Part shown: piece after piece, positions 21,825 through 32,904 of the stretch | Layout of the letters: each line of letters begins with the position of its first letter | Position numbering within the stretch: the first letter of the stretch is position 1 | Assembly: GCA_031216915.1 (NCBI GenBank) | Contig: CM062289.1 | Location: forward strand, 390,454,674-390,518,673 | Length of the DNA stretch: 64,000 nucleotides | Origin: Pictodentalium vernedei | Lineage: Eukaryota; Mollusca; Scaphopoda; Dentaliida; Dentaliidae | Reading direction: 5' to 3' | Notes under the pieces: model-generated | Told to the model about the DNA's origin: nothing | What the model saw: the letters and a program-made list of their open reading frames with translations, nothing else | The model's database searches: none | Program-made: the position numbers and the translations under genes

Positions 21825-22125
21825 GTATTTATTTATTTGAGTTTAACGACACTTTCGATAGCCAGTGTCACCTTGTGTCGGACAATTTTACGGGCGGAGG
21901 AAGCCGGAGTACCGGAGAGAACCGCCGAGCAACGGCGAGCAACTGCCAGGCTCCCCAACATACTAACTTCACACAAGCAGGGTTATCATTGGTTGAAGAC
22001 AGGTGGACCATCGACGTGGAGCACGCCTTAGTATACAACGCTACCGTGCCCCCATGTGGGCATTGGTGTGAAGTATCTTGCCCAAGGACACAACGCAGTT
22101 GTCACAGATGAGATTCGAACCGAGG
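21825..22125 (-). mobile_element. SINE, second subfamily
   Basis: The tail reads GAGTTTAACGACACTTTCG, as in the copy at 4.5 kb. The body and a partial head with GATTCGAACC-type box B are present. It sits next to the other SINE in the same hAT element. Confidence 0.8.
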
Positions 22126-22276
22126 ACTCTCTCAATGGAGATATACTTGGAAATTCATAGGGTGGCACCCCCCCCCCCCCCCGAACCAAGACCCTCAAGC
22201 TACGTCCCTGTTTGTCATCTTAAAAGAAAATATACACTTGGTGGGCAATATTATACAGAAGAATATAAAGTCTTAC

Positions 22277-22366
22277 AACAATCCAGAAGGTTTTTCAGCA
22301 GAATATTTGTCGAATTCTTGCTCCGAACAGCACCCGCTTCCAAAAACGCAAAACCACACTGCATAA
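22277..22366 (-). CDS. amt: ammonium transporter, exon 2 (shared acceptor exon)
   Basis: This 90-nt exon has acceptor TTTTCAG and donor GTAAGA. After a carried-over T it encodes FMQCGFAFLEAGAVRSKN and continues STNILLKNLLDC, the highly conserved end of TM1 and start of TM2 of Amt proteins (GFAFLEAGxVRxKN). It requires a phase-1 upstream exon, and all four first-exon copies upstream (32.3, 34.6, 46.8 and 58.4 kb) end in phase 1 with a T, restoring a Phe codon. It joins exon 3 through a phase-1 junction. Confidence 0.95.
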
Positions 22367-22410
22367 CTGAAAAGAAACCCAAAAGAACAAACATCAGAAA
22401 TACAGATTAA

Positions 22411-22609
22411 CCCTTTACTTAAAGTAACGGCAAAAACCGGCCAGCGCTATTCACAAAAATTGCCATTCAATTTTAATTTTATTTTTTTCATTTTTTGCGT
22501 TATTCCAATGAGGGGTCCAAAGTTATGTTTTTGACGCAAAAAAGACAAAAAATTGTTATTCAATAACTTTGTTTTCAAGTGTCGTCTGCTTTTTATGTTA
22601 GGTAAAGGG
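22411..22609. repeat. TTAA-MITE
   Basis: Flanked by TTAA (22407-22410 and 22610-22613), termini CCCTTTACTTAAAG and ATGTTAGGTAAAGGG. Part of the central palindrome has been deleted. It lies 45 bp upstream of Amt exon 2. Confidence 0.85.
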
Positions 22610-23370
22610 TTAACTGCTTGTAACTATAGAAAAGGCTATCGCAAATTACCGTCGGTACCATGATAGTAGGTACCAGTATGGTACAAGAGACAGGACTGCG
22701 GTAGCGGTACTGGCATGCAGCCTGCATGACTTAATCCCACTGATCGCATTAAATGTTAGAATTGGTAAATCTAGTAAAGGTACTCTGAGATATAGGGACC
22801 GAAGTGGCGGTGGCGGAATCAGCATCCTTGACTTATATTGCGTTATGAAAATCGATTTTCGATACAGTTATCTCTCTTGAAATTATTAGGCGAACGAGGA
22901 GGGTCCAATTAAGAAACAAATAATTGTTGAGAAAAACTTATGACATCAACAGAAAATAAAGCCAAGATTCCATCTGTTATTTTTAATAAACGGGGGAGCT
23001 GTCTGTTGTTTTCATTTATTAAAAGTCATAAAGGGAAACTTGGCTTTTATGGCAAGCCAATCAGAAGCAACCACTTCCACCAACACTAGTTTCCACATAT
23101 TTATTTATTTATTTATAGGTGTATAATGTCACTCTCAGCAACAATTGCTGTAATCCTTTACATCAATGTTGACAATTTTAGAAGACCCCCACCCCCATCC
23201 CTAACGCTGGTTGTCGTAACCAGTAAATTTAACAAATTAAAAACAACTTGTTTACAACAGTAAACCAGCATTACTCTACTCTCGGGGGTTCCTGCGAGCA
23301 CATTTAAGTTCTAAACGAATATAACTTTATAATATGAAGTATGGGTTTACTTAAACAGCAAGATTTCTGC
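22610..23370. other. unassigned intronic stretch
   Basis: Nothing recognisable except a short TTTA repeat near 23100 and a palindrome-like segment around 22965-23040 (tttttaataaacg ... ttattaaaagtc). Confidence 0.4.
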
Positions 23371-23768
23371 CAGTGGCGTAGCTACAGGGGGTCCGGGGGG
23401 GGGGGGGGGGGGGGGGAGCTTGGTCTTACTAAAATTTTCGCTCCTCCCTCACAAAAAACCCAAAAGCTTTGACCCATTGCATCTTTCACATAACATACAG
23501 AGCCCTAAAATGGTCTCCAGCATAGGGATTTGCTTTGCAACATTTTTTTAGGGGTGGGAGGCCTAGTCTAAACTAAGCTGTTACACCCCTCCTCCAACTT
23601 CCTTTCAAGGGAAGTGAGAGGTGGGGTAGTAACCGGAGGGTCCTAGTTAAGAATAGGAGAGGCTTCCACCCCCTCACAACGGCCTTCGAAATATCATGTT
23701 TGCCCCCCCTCCCAAAAAGCCTAGGGCACCCCCCCCCCCCCCATTATAGAATCCTGGCTACTCGCCTG
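23371..23768. mobile_element. hAT-type MITE with poly-G/poly-C arms
   Basis: Termini are CAGTGGCGTAGCTACAGG and CCTGGCTACTCGCCTG, a terminal type common to animal hAT elements. A G run (23394-23417) lies inside the left end and a C run (23729-23742) inside the right. Related fragments occur at 31.76-32.05, 46.42-46.76 and 58.03-58.37 kb. A 27-bp direct duplication follows its right end (23755-23810). Confidence 0.75.
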
Positions 23769-24994
23769 ATTCCAACACTGAGGCTACTCGCCTGATTCCA
23801 ACACTGAGGCGTAGTGACCACGATAGTCGACGAAACACCGCTTGATAGACATTTTGATCGCGACTCAGGTGTCGGGGTTTTACAGACATAACATCATTAG
23901 GTTGAGGGGGGGGGGGGGTGAAATGGTTCCTCTTTCCTCGATCCTAGCTTTTCATGCCTGACCCTAATCTTTTTAAGAACTCTTGGCAAAAAGGCTTTAT
24001 AGATTTAAAACCATATCTGAAGAAACTGGCGTGCCTGGCGTCAAAGTCAAATATATACATGTATAAACACCGCGAATAAAGGCAATACATTTAACCCTGC
24101 ACTTAATCCGAAAATCAGACGACACTTGATAAGAAATTCCCTGAATAAGTGTAAATTCTTTTCTGTTTTTTTTTTGCCTCAAAAACATAGCTTATGGCCC
24201 CCAGTGGAACGATCTCGACCAGGTCATAAGCTATTTTGTGAGACAAAAATGAAACAAAATTTATGTATGTAGCACTGGCCGCTTTTTTTGACAATTATGT
24301 TGGCTATTTAGAAATGTCAAGCGACTGTAAAGGAAAAACATATGGAGTTATGAAAAACTCTCCTTGACTTGTCACAGGCAAGAAAATCGGATATTACGGA
24401 AGAAACTTTAATGATACTGTATTGAAAAGACAAAGAATGTACCTGAATTAAGTTATACATAAAACACATTCAGCAGTTCAGCAGGAACTGATACACGCGT
24501 GTCAAACATGAACTTAAATGAAATTTAATTATTTGATTGACTTTCTCGGCCCTTCTAATCCTCACACTTGCCAAAATGAAATGAGCGGATAAGGAAAAGC
24601 AGTGTTGGAACCTAATTTAGAGTGTGGACCTTCCTTTCATCCCCCCCCCCCCCCCCCGACACACACACACTCAACCTCTCCTCGTTAACCCTGATTTCCT
24701 GAATGGAATTGCTGCTAAAAATATTGCTTATAGCCAGTGTTCACCCTGGCCCGAATTGTTTGGGTGCGAAATGGAATTTAAGTTCTGTGCCAAATGAATT
24801 TTTTGGTGCCAAATGAAAGATCTGTCTCACGTATGTCGAAATACAGCGATTTTTATCGAAAACGAGGCACGGACATAATAAACAACAAATCCTTTAAGAC
24901 CAAACAAAAGTATACTTTTGGTGCCAAAATTTGAAGCCAAATGTTGTATTTTTGGTGCCAAATGAAATATTTTAGTTCAATTGACACCACTGGC
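23769..24994. other. unassigned stretch with decayed MITE
   Basis: A decayed TTAA-MITE lies at about 24092-24305 (TTAACCCTGCACTTAATCC ... half-core cttatggccccc). C and CA runs are at 24640-24672. Repeats of 'ggtgccaaatgaa' occur at 24770-24970. Confidence 0.5.
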
Positions 24995-25575
24995 AACCGG
25001 GACGGAATGGTTTCGCGCGCCGAAGGCGCGAAGGGAAGGTTTGGGGCAAACCCCTTTCGACCCTCAGTGACTGTATATGATCAATTTTGTCTCATGTCGA
25101 GGCGTGTTGAAGGAGGAAAAGGTTCTGGTACTCGGCAGGTTTCTCCGGTTGAGGTGTGACGGTGTGTGGCTTCGTTGACTGTTGTAGGTTGAACCCTCGG
25201 GTGATGACCAGTGTGGGAGGTTGGGTCCTCTCACAAAGGTACTACCTCTCCCCGAGGGTGCAGTAGTCTCAAGCTTTCGGGCAAGTATAGTTTGCCACTT
25301 CGAAGATGATTTCAGTCGCAGGCCATCACTGGCAAGTATAATCTGCCTCAGGCTGTCTTGTTTGTGTGGCAGGACATCTTGGAAAGAAAACAACAACGAC
25401 CCCTTTAGGGAACCACCAGAAAGAAGACCCGAACTTCCCTGGTTCGGGGGCAGGCCTGCATTATAATCCTATTTGGTTGGGACAAAAGATGCGCAGTGTG
25501 GACGCTTACAAAAAGGGGCAGAGGCGGGACGCAGGACCACCGCTCACCTCCCTTGAAGTGGTCGACCACTTTTAG
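24995..25575 (+). repeat. dispersed retroelement-derived repeat, copy 1
   Basis: It starts near GGAATGGTTTCGCGCGCCGA and shares long blocks with 27123-27576, including 'ggaggttgggtcctctcaca', 'cccgaacttccctggttcgg' and 'gggcagaggcgggacgcagg'. The shorter 5' part recurs at about 43430 and, reversed, near 59100-59170. I cannot assign it to a named family. Confidence 0.6.
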
Positions 25576-26188
25576 GGATGGAGTGGAGGATGTTCTGGAA
25601 CCATGGGGTTACAGTTTCCATAACGGTCACAGTTTCCACAGCGGTTATTGGGGTGCTGATCAAAAAGCATCTTCTGTGTACCTGCTAAAAGAAGAAGGCA
25701 GAATTAGTTTTCATGAGAATATGTAAAATAAAAAAATAAAAATAGCATATTTTGTTTAATGCAATCTTTGAATATGATGTAGTTTTAGCTGAGTCGGTGA
25801 AGGCAGCCCTTTCTGGTAGAAGGCCACAGCTAAGCTGTTAATCTGCCTGTTAATTCACCTTCTCGTTCCCTATTTTGTATTGAGTCGAAGAACAGGCTTA
25901 CACACAGAGCCACACCCGGGGGTGTTACTTTCCTGTCTTGTCCTCGTTTAAAGTCCTAGTTTTATGATCGGCCTATTTTAGATAGTTGAGAAAGCGAAGA
26001 GCAGGGTTACACACAGAGCCACACCCAGAGGTGTTACTTTCCTGTCTTGCTCTCAGTTGTAAATCCTACAAAGTATTTCCTTAAGATTAGGCGTTTTGCC
26101 CTTGGTTATAAGTCCTAGTTAGTAATTCCTTTAGTTTTGGCATTTGGGGTTTTTTGTCTGCTTTCGCAAATTACCTGTAGTTCGGATA
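25576..26188. other. probable LINE 3' region, unassigned
   Basis: It lies downstream (minus strand) of the reverse-transcriptase remnant. An imperfect direct duplication of about 110 bp is centred on 'cacacagagccacaccc' (25900-25930 and 26010-26040). Confidence 0.45.
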
Positions 26189-27112
26189 TTAGTTGGCTTC
26201 GGCTAGCCGATCATGGTTCTCCGCGGCTGGAGAGGCAAGGCGGTCTTTTATGGTAGGGATATCGGCTCTGTCGTGGAGTGTTTTGATAGGTGTGTCCCAT
26301 GGGGCACGGAGGACGACCCTAAGCGCGTGATTTTGGACCTTCTGAAGTTTTCCCATATTAATTTGATTGAGCTCTGTTAGGATGATTGCCCCATATTCGA
26401 GTACTAGGCGCACAAAGGCTTTGTATAGTTTAAGTAGGGTGGACTGGTAGGCTCCCCGGGATGTTCCCTTTAACATTTTCAATAGGTTAATGCGTTTGGT
26501 TGCTTCACTCGCCATATCGTTGGTGTGTTTATTAAATGACAGTTTTTGACCAATGGTGATGCCGGGAATTTCGCCTCTTTGCATTCTGGGAGGACTTTAT
26601 CCATTAGTTTCAGATCAAAGTCGTGTTTTCCTATTTTGCGAGTGAAGGTGATTCGTTGCGTTTTATTGGCGTTCAGCTTTATTCTCCATTTGGCACACCA
26701 TTGTTCTATGTCTTCGAGAGCGCGTTGCAGAGGTTTTTGGAGTAGATTGGCCGTATTGTTAGAGTCCCAGAGGCCCTTATCGTCCGCGAATTGGAAGACT
26801 TGAACACGATATCGGAGAATTGGAGATAGTTTACATAGAAGAAGTAAAGGAGGGGGCTGAGGTCAGATCCTTGGGGGCACCTGCTTCTAGGGGGACACTG
26901 TCGGACATTTCATTGTTTACTCTGACTTTAAATTCGCGATCATTAAGGAAGGAGTTTCATTTTAGATAATTTATAGCGCATTCCATTGTGCCAGACAGAG
27001 TCAAATGCTTTTTCGACGTCTAACAGGACTGCCGCGCCTATTTGCTGATTGTCAATCGCGGTTTTCATTTGAGTGACTAGGCGGTAGACATGCTCGACAG
27101 CATGAACACTGC
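26189..27112 (-). pseudogene. Jockey-like non-LTR reverse transcriptase, fragmentary
   Basis: In minus-strand order it holds VHAVEHVYRLVTQMK, the palm motif LLDVEKAFDSVWH (block A), a FADD catalytic box (variant of YADD, near 26800), WCAKWRIKLNANKTQ, and a C-terminal segment with LYKAFVRLVLEYGAII and QNHALRVVL. The pieces are in more than one frame, so it is inactive. The W-x-x-KWRIKLNxxKTQ block is typical of the Jockey group. The N-terminal continuation is broken by the insertion at 27123-27576. Confidence 0.8.
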
Positions 27113-27122
27113 TTGGCAACCG

Positions 27123-27576
27123 AACGAAATGATTTCGTGCGCTGAAGGCGCGCCGGGACGGTATGGGGAAAAAGCCCCATTCGACCCTCGGTGACTGTAT
27201 ATGATTGGCTGTCACATGTCTAGGCGTGTTGAAGGAGGAAAAGGTTCCGGTACTCGGCAGGTGTCTCCTGTTGCGGCGTGGCGGTCTCGTTGACTGATGT
27301 CGGTTGAACCCTCGGGTGAGGACCAGTGTGGGAGGTTGGGTCCTCTCACAAAGGTACTACCTCTCCCCGAGGGTGCAGTCGATCTGGTCTTTGAAAAAAA
27401 CAACAACGACCCCTTTCGGGGGCCACCAGAAAGAAGACCCGAACTTCCCTGGTTCGGGGGCAGGCCTGCATTGTGGTCCTATTGGGTTGGGACAAAAGAT
27501 GCGCAATGCGCTTACAAAAAGGGGCAGAGGCGGGACGCAGGACCAACGCTCGCCTCCCTTAAAGTGGTCGACCACC
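27123..27576 (+). mobile_element. retroelement-derived insertion, copy 2, in a LINE
   Basis: A 454-bp copy of the repeat at 24995-25575 lies inside the reverse transcriptase remnant. The flanks carry the direct repeat TTGGCAACCG at 27113-27122 and 27577-27586, consistent with a 10-bp target duplication. Open frames in it have no recognisable similarity. Confidence 0.7.
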
Positions 27577-27794
27577 TTGGCAACCGACAGCATGGACACT
27601 GCTTATATAGCGATCGGGCGAATCCATTTGGTATTTTTGGAGGTTCAGAAGTAGGACTGTTGGATTAAATTACAATTGGTCCACCCCAACTATCGGTTGT
27701 CCATTTTGTGCTTTGCTGCTAAGCGACCATCGAATCTTCTTTCACACAAAATTTATGCGTACCTGTTTGAAAAGGTTAATATACTGGTGGTGTT

Positions 27795-28020
27795 ATTTAA
27801 TGGTATTTAAGGTCACATATTTCTGCACAATGGCTAATCGTGACCGCAATATGGAGATAAAGTCAAATTAACTCAATCGCTTATACTCATGTTTCCCATT
27901 TTAGAGGACTTCCAGCCCAAGCTTTGGTGACCAGGTCCTATTTTACCAGTAAAACAGAGCTTGATTACTTCAGTAAACAAGCACTGAATCACTTCCCGGG
28001 GTTCCCAATCGGAGAACATA
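27795..28020 (-). mobile_element. SINE-tail family element, second body
   Basis: It starts with the shared tail (GGTATTTAAGGTCACATATT ... GCTAATCGTGACCGCAATATGGA) and continues 'cttatactcatgtttccc', 'aaaacagagcttg', as at 12.2 kb. Another tail-only copy is at about 28260-28330. Confidence 0.65.
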
Positions 28021-28099
28021 AATGTATTATTTACAGTACAGTCGTCCTGGACTGGTCATAATCCACGCGTGGGCAGCGAAATGCGTTTACCAGGTAATA

Positions 28100-28180
28100 A
28101 AAATCATAATCAGCAAAATTTTAATTAATGAAGCACCGGGTTGTACCCTGTGCTTCATTAATTAAATTTTTGATGATTAT
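28100..28180. repeat. hairpin MITE
   Basis: AATTTTAATTAATGAAGCAC and its complement surround CGGGTTGTACCCTG. The same element recurs at 33240-33315. Confidence 0.8.
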
Positions 28181-28339
28181 TTCTATAATTAGTGTTTGGA
28201 AACTAATATTATTGAGTCAGTGGAAATATTGCCCACCCGTGGAAAGTGACCAGTCCACGGCGGCCGTACTGTATTTATTGGTGTTTAAGGTCACATATTT
28301 CTGCTCAATGCCTTATCGTGACGGCAACATGGAGAGTAT

Positions 28340-28500
28340 TATTATCCCTGATGGGTGAGGATGTGAGATGGGGAAATCTCACCCGAGGGCAAGATATCTG
28401 GGCCAGACACGAGGCTTGCCAAGTGTCTGGACCAAATATCTTGTCCCAAGGATGAGATTTCCTCATCTCTCATCCACCCATCAGAGCTATTTTGTCTCCC
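28340..28500. repeat. hairpin MITE
   Basis: Arms GGGTGAGGATGTGAGATG... and CATCTCTCATCCACCC enclose paired segments AAGATATCTGG/CCAAATATCTT and CCAGACAC/GTGTCTGG. Confidence 0.75.
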
Positions 28501-29398
28501 TCCTCCCACAAAAACACCCTGACGTCATCAAAAGTAACCCAGGGGCACGTGCAGCAATATCGAACAATTTTGTTGCCCATTTCTGAAAAAAAAAACTGAT
28601 TTGCTTATCGGAAAGAGCACACAAAAGCTATGTATATACGATAGGTATATACCACGAAATTAAAATCCAACGCCGGCAAGAGCGGGGTTAAAGATTTGTA
28701 GCAAAATGAACATTGACACATTCCGATGACGTCAGTTGGGTGCGTGCATCAATCGATCGATGTACGTTGTAGTGACAGGAATTAAGTAAAAACTGTTTAC
28801 AATATACTGTTATTATTAACATCAAGTACAACAAACAACAATACTTTGAACACCAACGAAACATAAGGTACGGTCACGTGGGTCATATGAGATAGATATC
28901 TATCTCACATGGCGTTCTCACATGAGACACGCATATCTTGTATATCTTGCATAGGAAGTGGGGGAGAAAAAGTCACGTTTACTCAATAGTTTATACTCAC
29001 GTTGCCCATTTTAGAGGATTTTCACCCCAAGCATTATAGTAAAATAGAGCTCGTTTCCCAAAATACACAATCACAGCTTCACTGCCGGGGTATTCCCACG
29101 GGGAAATACTAACGGTGTACAGATCGGTGGAGTCGGGGATCCGTCTATACAGCCATACATGCAGAAGCAGCGTGAATATGACCGACTGTGTTGTAAACTT
29201 GATGTGTTCCGATTGTGATTGTTCAAGTCCCGACTGACAAATATTCCAACTGGGATTGAAAACTTAAGACTTCTGGGAAATTTATTAGTGGACCAATAAA
29301 ATATACATGCAGTAGTTGCGACGCAGCTTCTTTTAAGTAACACGTAAAAGACCGGTACTTCAGATAGGCCATAGTGGGTCCTCCAACAAACCGAACCG

Positions 29399-29400
<2 letters not shown>
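28501..29400. other. unassigned stretch
   Basis: A palindrome, TATGAGATAGATATCTATCTCA, lies near 28890. A fragment of the second SINE-tail body is near 28970-29060 ('ttatactcacgttgccca'). No gene is recognised. Confidence 0.45.

Positions 29401-29401
<1 letters not shown>

Positions 29402-29483
<82 letters not shown>
29402..29483. repeat. (TAA)n microsatellite, LINE tail
   Basis: About 27 TAA units. Read on the minus strand it forms the 3' terminus of the LINE above, a common type of LINE tail. Confidence 0.95.
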
Positions 29484-29484
<1 letters not shown>

Positions 29485-29546
29485 GACTTGATAAAGGTGA
29501 TAAAGCGCTCATAACTGTTAACTCATGCACATAATGGATGAGGAAC

Positions 29547-29927
29547 CGGTTCTCGTCAGATCACCGAAGTTAAGCAACGTCGAGCGCGGTAAGTAGTTGG
29601 ATGGGTGACCATTTAAGCGACTGATTCGCGCTCCCGTGGTGTGTCCTTGGGCAAGGCACTTAACCCCGATTGCCTACATGGGGGCACGATGGCGCTGTGT
29701 ACTAAGGCGTACTGCACGTTGAAGGTGCGCATGTCTTCAACCAATCTAACCCTGTGCCGCGGTACAGAGTTCAGAGTTATGATGTTGGAGAGCTGACAGC
29801 TGCTCGTCGTTGCTCGGTGACTCTCTCCGGGTACTCCGGCTTCCTCCACCCGTAAAACTGTCACCGACATGATATGACCCTGGCTGTTAATGTGTCGTTA
29901 AACAAACTAATAAAAAATTTAAAAAAC
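29547..29927 (+). mobile_element. SINE with 5S rRNA-derived head
   Basis: Bases 29547-29610 match the 3' part of metazoan 5S rRNA (CGGTTCTCGTCAGATCACCG ... GGATGGGTGACC), roughly 90% as I recall that sequence. The same body and tail as the tRNA-headed SINEs follow. The whole is flanked by an exact 14-bp duplication, aatggatgaggaac (29533-29546 and 29928-29941), so the 5S part and the body moved as one unit. The head begins inside 5S, so this copy is 5' truncated or its founder was. Confidence 0.88.
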
Positions 29928-29978
29928 AATGGATGAGGAACATTCTATGGCGCTGTACAATCACTTTCAGTGTGGTAA

Positions 29979-30878
29979 TCAAACTGTGGAGAAAGCGCTC
30001 TTGAATAGGTAGATTTTCAGTTTACTCCGGAATTTTTGAAGTGACTCACAAGACTTTACATCATATGGAAGAGAATTCCAGAGATGGGGCCCAGTAAAAC
30101 CAAATGATCTATCAGCAAATATAACATGCCTATGAAAAGGTACTTTAAGTGAAGGTTTTATACTAGACCTGGTGATATAAGACATTGGTGAATATTGAAT
30201 CAGTTCGGCTAAATAAGATGGGGCTAGATTATTTAAACATTTGTATACCAACAATAAAATTTTAAATTCGATTCTTTCTGCTATGGGAAGGAATTGAAGT
30301 TTCTTCAGAGCATCTGATGAACTTGAAAATTTCCTTCTACCTAAAATTAATTTTGCTGTCAAATTCAGTATTCTTTGGTATGGATTAAGTCGACATTTTG
30401 GTAGATTTACGAGCAGACTGTTACCATAATCCATGTGGCAGAAGACAGGGGCATTGGCCAGTTTTTTACATGTGTTGCGACAGAGGTATGGCCTGAGTGT
30501 TTTTCTGTCTGAACATAGCAGCCGATGCAGGCTTAGCTTTAAGAGAGACATGATGTTCAATTGTAAGGTTGCATCAAGGTGCATACCAAGAAGTTTAATT
30601 TTATCAGATTTTTCAACTTGGACACCACAAACATTGATTGATTCCGTGGCACTTTTTGGCAGCAGTTTGTTACTACCAAACATTATAAACTCTGTTTTTG
30701 ATTCATTCATTTTAAGTCTTTTTGGAAGCATCCAATTTTTAACCTCATTTAAGGAGGAAGACGTTTCTTTTACAACCTGTACTTCAACATCATTTCTCCC
30801 CGCCCAGAATGAATCGTAAATGCTATGATCATCAGCATAACCAGCAATATATTGTTTACGCTTCACACAAGAACTCAA
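29979..30878 (-). pseudogene. LINE reverse transcriptase C-terminal ORF
   Basis: A 299-codon open frame starts just before the catalytic YADD box (GYADDHSIYD) and runs through the thumb (MNESKTEFIMFGSNK) and the conserved C-terminal domain (RSFGFTGPHLWNSLPYDVKS) to a natural stop near the 3' UTR. Most of the domain is intact, suggesting moderate age. It has no start of its own and is part of the truncated LINE. Confidence 0.88.
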
Positions 30879-30889
30879 GGTACTACCAT

Positions 30890-30966
30890 AGCATGTCGTC
30901 GTGTGAGAACCATAAGGTTCTATCTTCCACTGGAAGATAGAACCTTATGGGTCTCACGCGACGATG
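30890..30966. repeat. hairpin inserted in LINE RT
   Basis: ATCGTCG..GTGAGA-type arms with AGGTTCTATCTTCCA/TGGAAGATAGAACCT form a near-perfect inverted repeat that separates two RT segments. Confidence 0.75.
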
Positions 30967-31749
30967 TGAAGTATATGGGACCATTTATACTGACTTGTGG
31001 CACCGAGTAATCAATATTTACTGTGTCAGATTTCGCTTTACCAATATGGACTTCATATTGTCGATTGCTTTGATAAGATGCAATCCAGCTTGAAGTTGTC
31101 TTCCGCTCACCAAAAGTATTAGACATTATCTGAATAAGCAGCACGGAGATCAATTGCAACCATGGGTGATATCATCTGATTTTCCATACTATTAAGTAGG
31201 TCATTGTATACCTTCAGAAGAATGGTTTCAGTGCTGTAGCCTTTCCAATATATAGGCACTCTGATAAGAAGGAAGTAAGCCATTGGATTCCAGATGGCTT
31301 GTGAAACTCAAAGCACTTGCTTTCTCCACAAGTTTTGAGAGAAAGCTAAGCTTGCTGACAGGCCTGTAATTTTTTAGAGTGGGTTCAAGCTTTGAGTTCT
31401 TGATCCATGGTTTGATAATTACTTTCTTCCAACAGTCTGTGAATATCCCAGAAGAAAAAGAAAGGTTGATAATCTTGGTAATCAGAGGAGCTACCATGCT
31501 GCAATACTCTTTGACTATGCATGATGGCATGGGATCAAGAGCACATGTCGCAGGCTCAGCATTCATTATTATTTTAGATACAGTTTCTACATTAGTCGCC
31601 GAGAAGGTTTCAAAAGAGGGGACATCCATATAGGGAGGAACAAATTGATCATGATTAATTAATTCATCCCTGATAGATTGAACTTTATTGTGGAAAAACT
31701 AAAGACTTACAATATTCGCATGACTGACTGTCTGTGTGACATTTCTCTC

Positions 31750-32060
31750 CACCTCCCCCCCCCCCCCCAATAAAAAACCCCAATTGGCCCAATGCAACTT
31801 GCACACATCATAGAGCCCAGATATGGTCTCCGATATAGGGGCTACACAGGCTACAAATGCCCCAAATTCGTTCTTTGGGCACTCAATTTTGCAAAATTTT
31901 CTCGGAGGTGGGGATGGGGGGGGGGGGGGAGGGCTAGTCCAAACCAGGGTCCTCGGGTCATTGCCCTCTCCCCACTTCCCTTAAGAGAAGTAGGAAGGAG
32001 GTCAACGGCCGGGAGTCCTAGTTAGGTCTTGGGGAGGCCCCCGAAACTTCCACACAAGCA
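31750..32060. mobile_element. hAT-type MITE fragment
   Basis: It shares 'atggtctcc', 'ctacaaatgcccca' and 'gcaaaattttctcgga' with the elements at 46.4 and 58.0 kb and has C and G runs (31757-31768, 31917-31929). The left terminus is not clear. Confidence 0.6.
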
Positions 32061-32286
32061 TTGGTAACTACCGTTGGTCATATTTTACCAGTAAAACAGA
32101 GGTTGTTAGGTGGTTACAAGAAGGCGAGAACCGATATCTGAGAATTCAGTCCAGACGAAAATCTTCCTACTACAAAATTATTTGGGGTGTCACCCCAACC
32201 CGACCTTAGCGACGCCTCTGCGTACATGTGTTTGGGCGGGGCATCGTACTTGGGTAGAATTTTTAAGAAAAGCAAAATAAACTCAC

Positions 32287-32371
32287 AGAGAATAATCATT
32301 CCCATAACAACTAAGAACAACTGGTCCAAATTGCTCTTCAGCACAACAACATCATCAAAAATCGATTCCAT
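32287..32371 (-). CDS. amt: ammonium transporter alternative first exon 1d
   Basis: 28 codons from ATG to a phase-1 donor (T|GTGAGT). It encodes a short acidic N-terminus, MESIFDDVVVLKSNLDQ, then LFLVVMGMIIL, the first half of TM1. The last T joins exon 2 to give Phe and continue MQCGFAFLEAG, as in known Amt proteins. A longer in-frame start exists upstream (ATG at 32423-32425), but this ATG aligns with the starts of exons 1b and 1c. It is the first-exon copy nearest exon 2. Confidence 0.85.
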
Positions 32372-32904
32372 GGTGAATATTGGTAATGTGCAAATACACA
32401 AATCTTCACAACAGACTGCTTTCAAAATACTTCCAGATTATCCAATGCAAAAAACGCAGTTTATAATTTAAAAATACGTATCGATCACACGCAAAAATAA
32501 AACCTCAAGTTTTTAAAACTAAAATCTTCAGGTACGACTTTTCATACCCATTAAAAACCGGTTTATGGTCTGTTATTAAAACATGCTATCAATCTGGTTT
32601 ACATATACGCATTGGTGTGAGACAAATTAACGTTTTCGCGCCTAAAGTTTCCAAATGAAGAAATCTTCGACACAAAAGTTTTCTTTCAAATTTATTTCCG
32701 AACCACTTCGTTTTACATTTGCAAATTTTTAGGATAATGAATAAATTGGTTCTCGTCAACAAGTTATATCCGTTGGAAACACTGATTATCAATCAACTGG
32801 ACATTTGTGATGAGGAGAGTTAAAACGGAATATATTTTGAATTTTATTTCTCAGTTTTCAAAGTCAGTTCAACAACTGACATTTGAAAGAGCACATTATT
32901 GGGG
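32372..32904. other. upstream region of exon 1d
   Basis: A promoter for exon 1d should lie here (minus strand). I see no convincing core motif. The rest is AT-rich and unassigned. Confidence 0.35.

Larger units (their letters stand above)
21390..22210. mobile_element. hAT-type non-autonomous element loaded with SINEs
   Basis: It starts CAGGGACGCAGCAACAGG and ends AAGCTACGTCCCTG, the same terminal type as the element at 7649-9685. A G run lies inside the left end (21413-21431) and a C run inside the right end (22169-22183). Two SINEs occupy most of the interior. The flanks do not give a clean 8-bp duplication. Confidence 0.65.
29402..31640 (-). mobile_element. L2/CR1-like LINE, 3' half, with (TTA)n tail
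   Basis: On the minus strand: RT start (APLITKIINLSFSSGIFTDCWK and NYRPVSKLSFLSKLVEK, 31228-31629), middle with WIASYQSNRQYEV and VPQVSINGP (30967-31160), then YADD and a long C-terminal region (29979-30878), including PIAERIEFKILLLVYKCLN and GPHLWNSLP, typical of L2/CR1 LINEs. The element ends in a (TTA)n microsatellite (29402-29483). Breaks: a palindromic insertion at 30890-30966, a frame change near 31230 and a SINE in the 3' UTR. The endonuclease domain is absent, so it is 5' truncated. Confidence 0.88.

Noticed and set aside
21438..22031. 197-codon plus-strand frame
   Set aside because: It runs antisense through two adjacent SINEs; similar frames occur in every SINE copy.
25221..25726. 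Overlapping plus-strand frames at 25.2-25.7 kb and 27.3-27.7 kb
   Set aside because: They lie in a repeated non-coding segment, in several frames at once, with no recognisable domain.
29547..29610. 5S rRNA gene
   Set aside because: Only about the last half of 5S is present, with several substitutions, and it is fused to a SINE within a target-site duplication.
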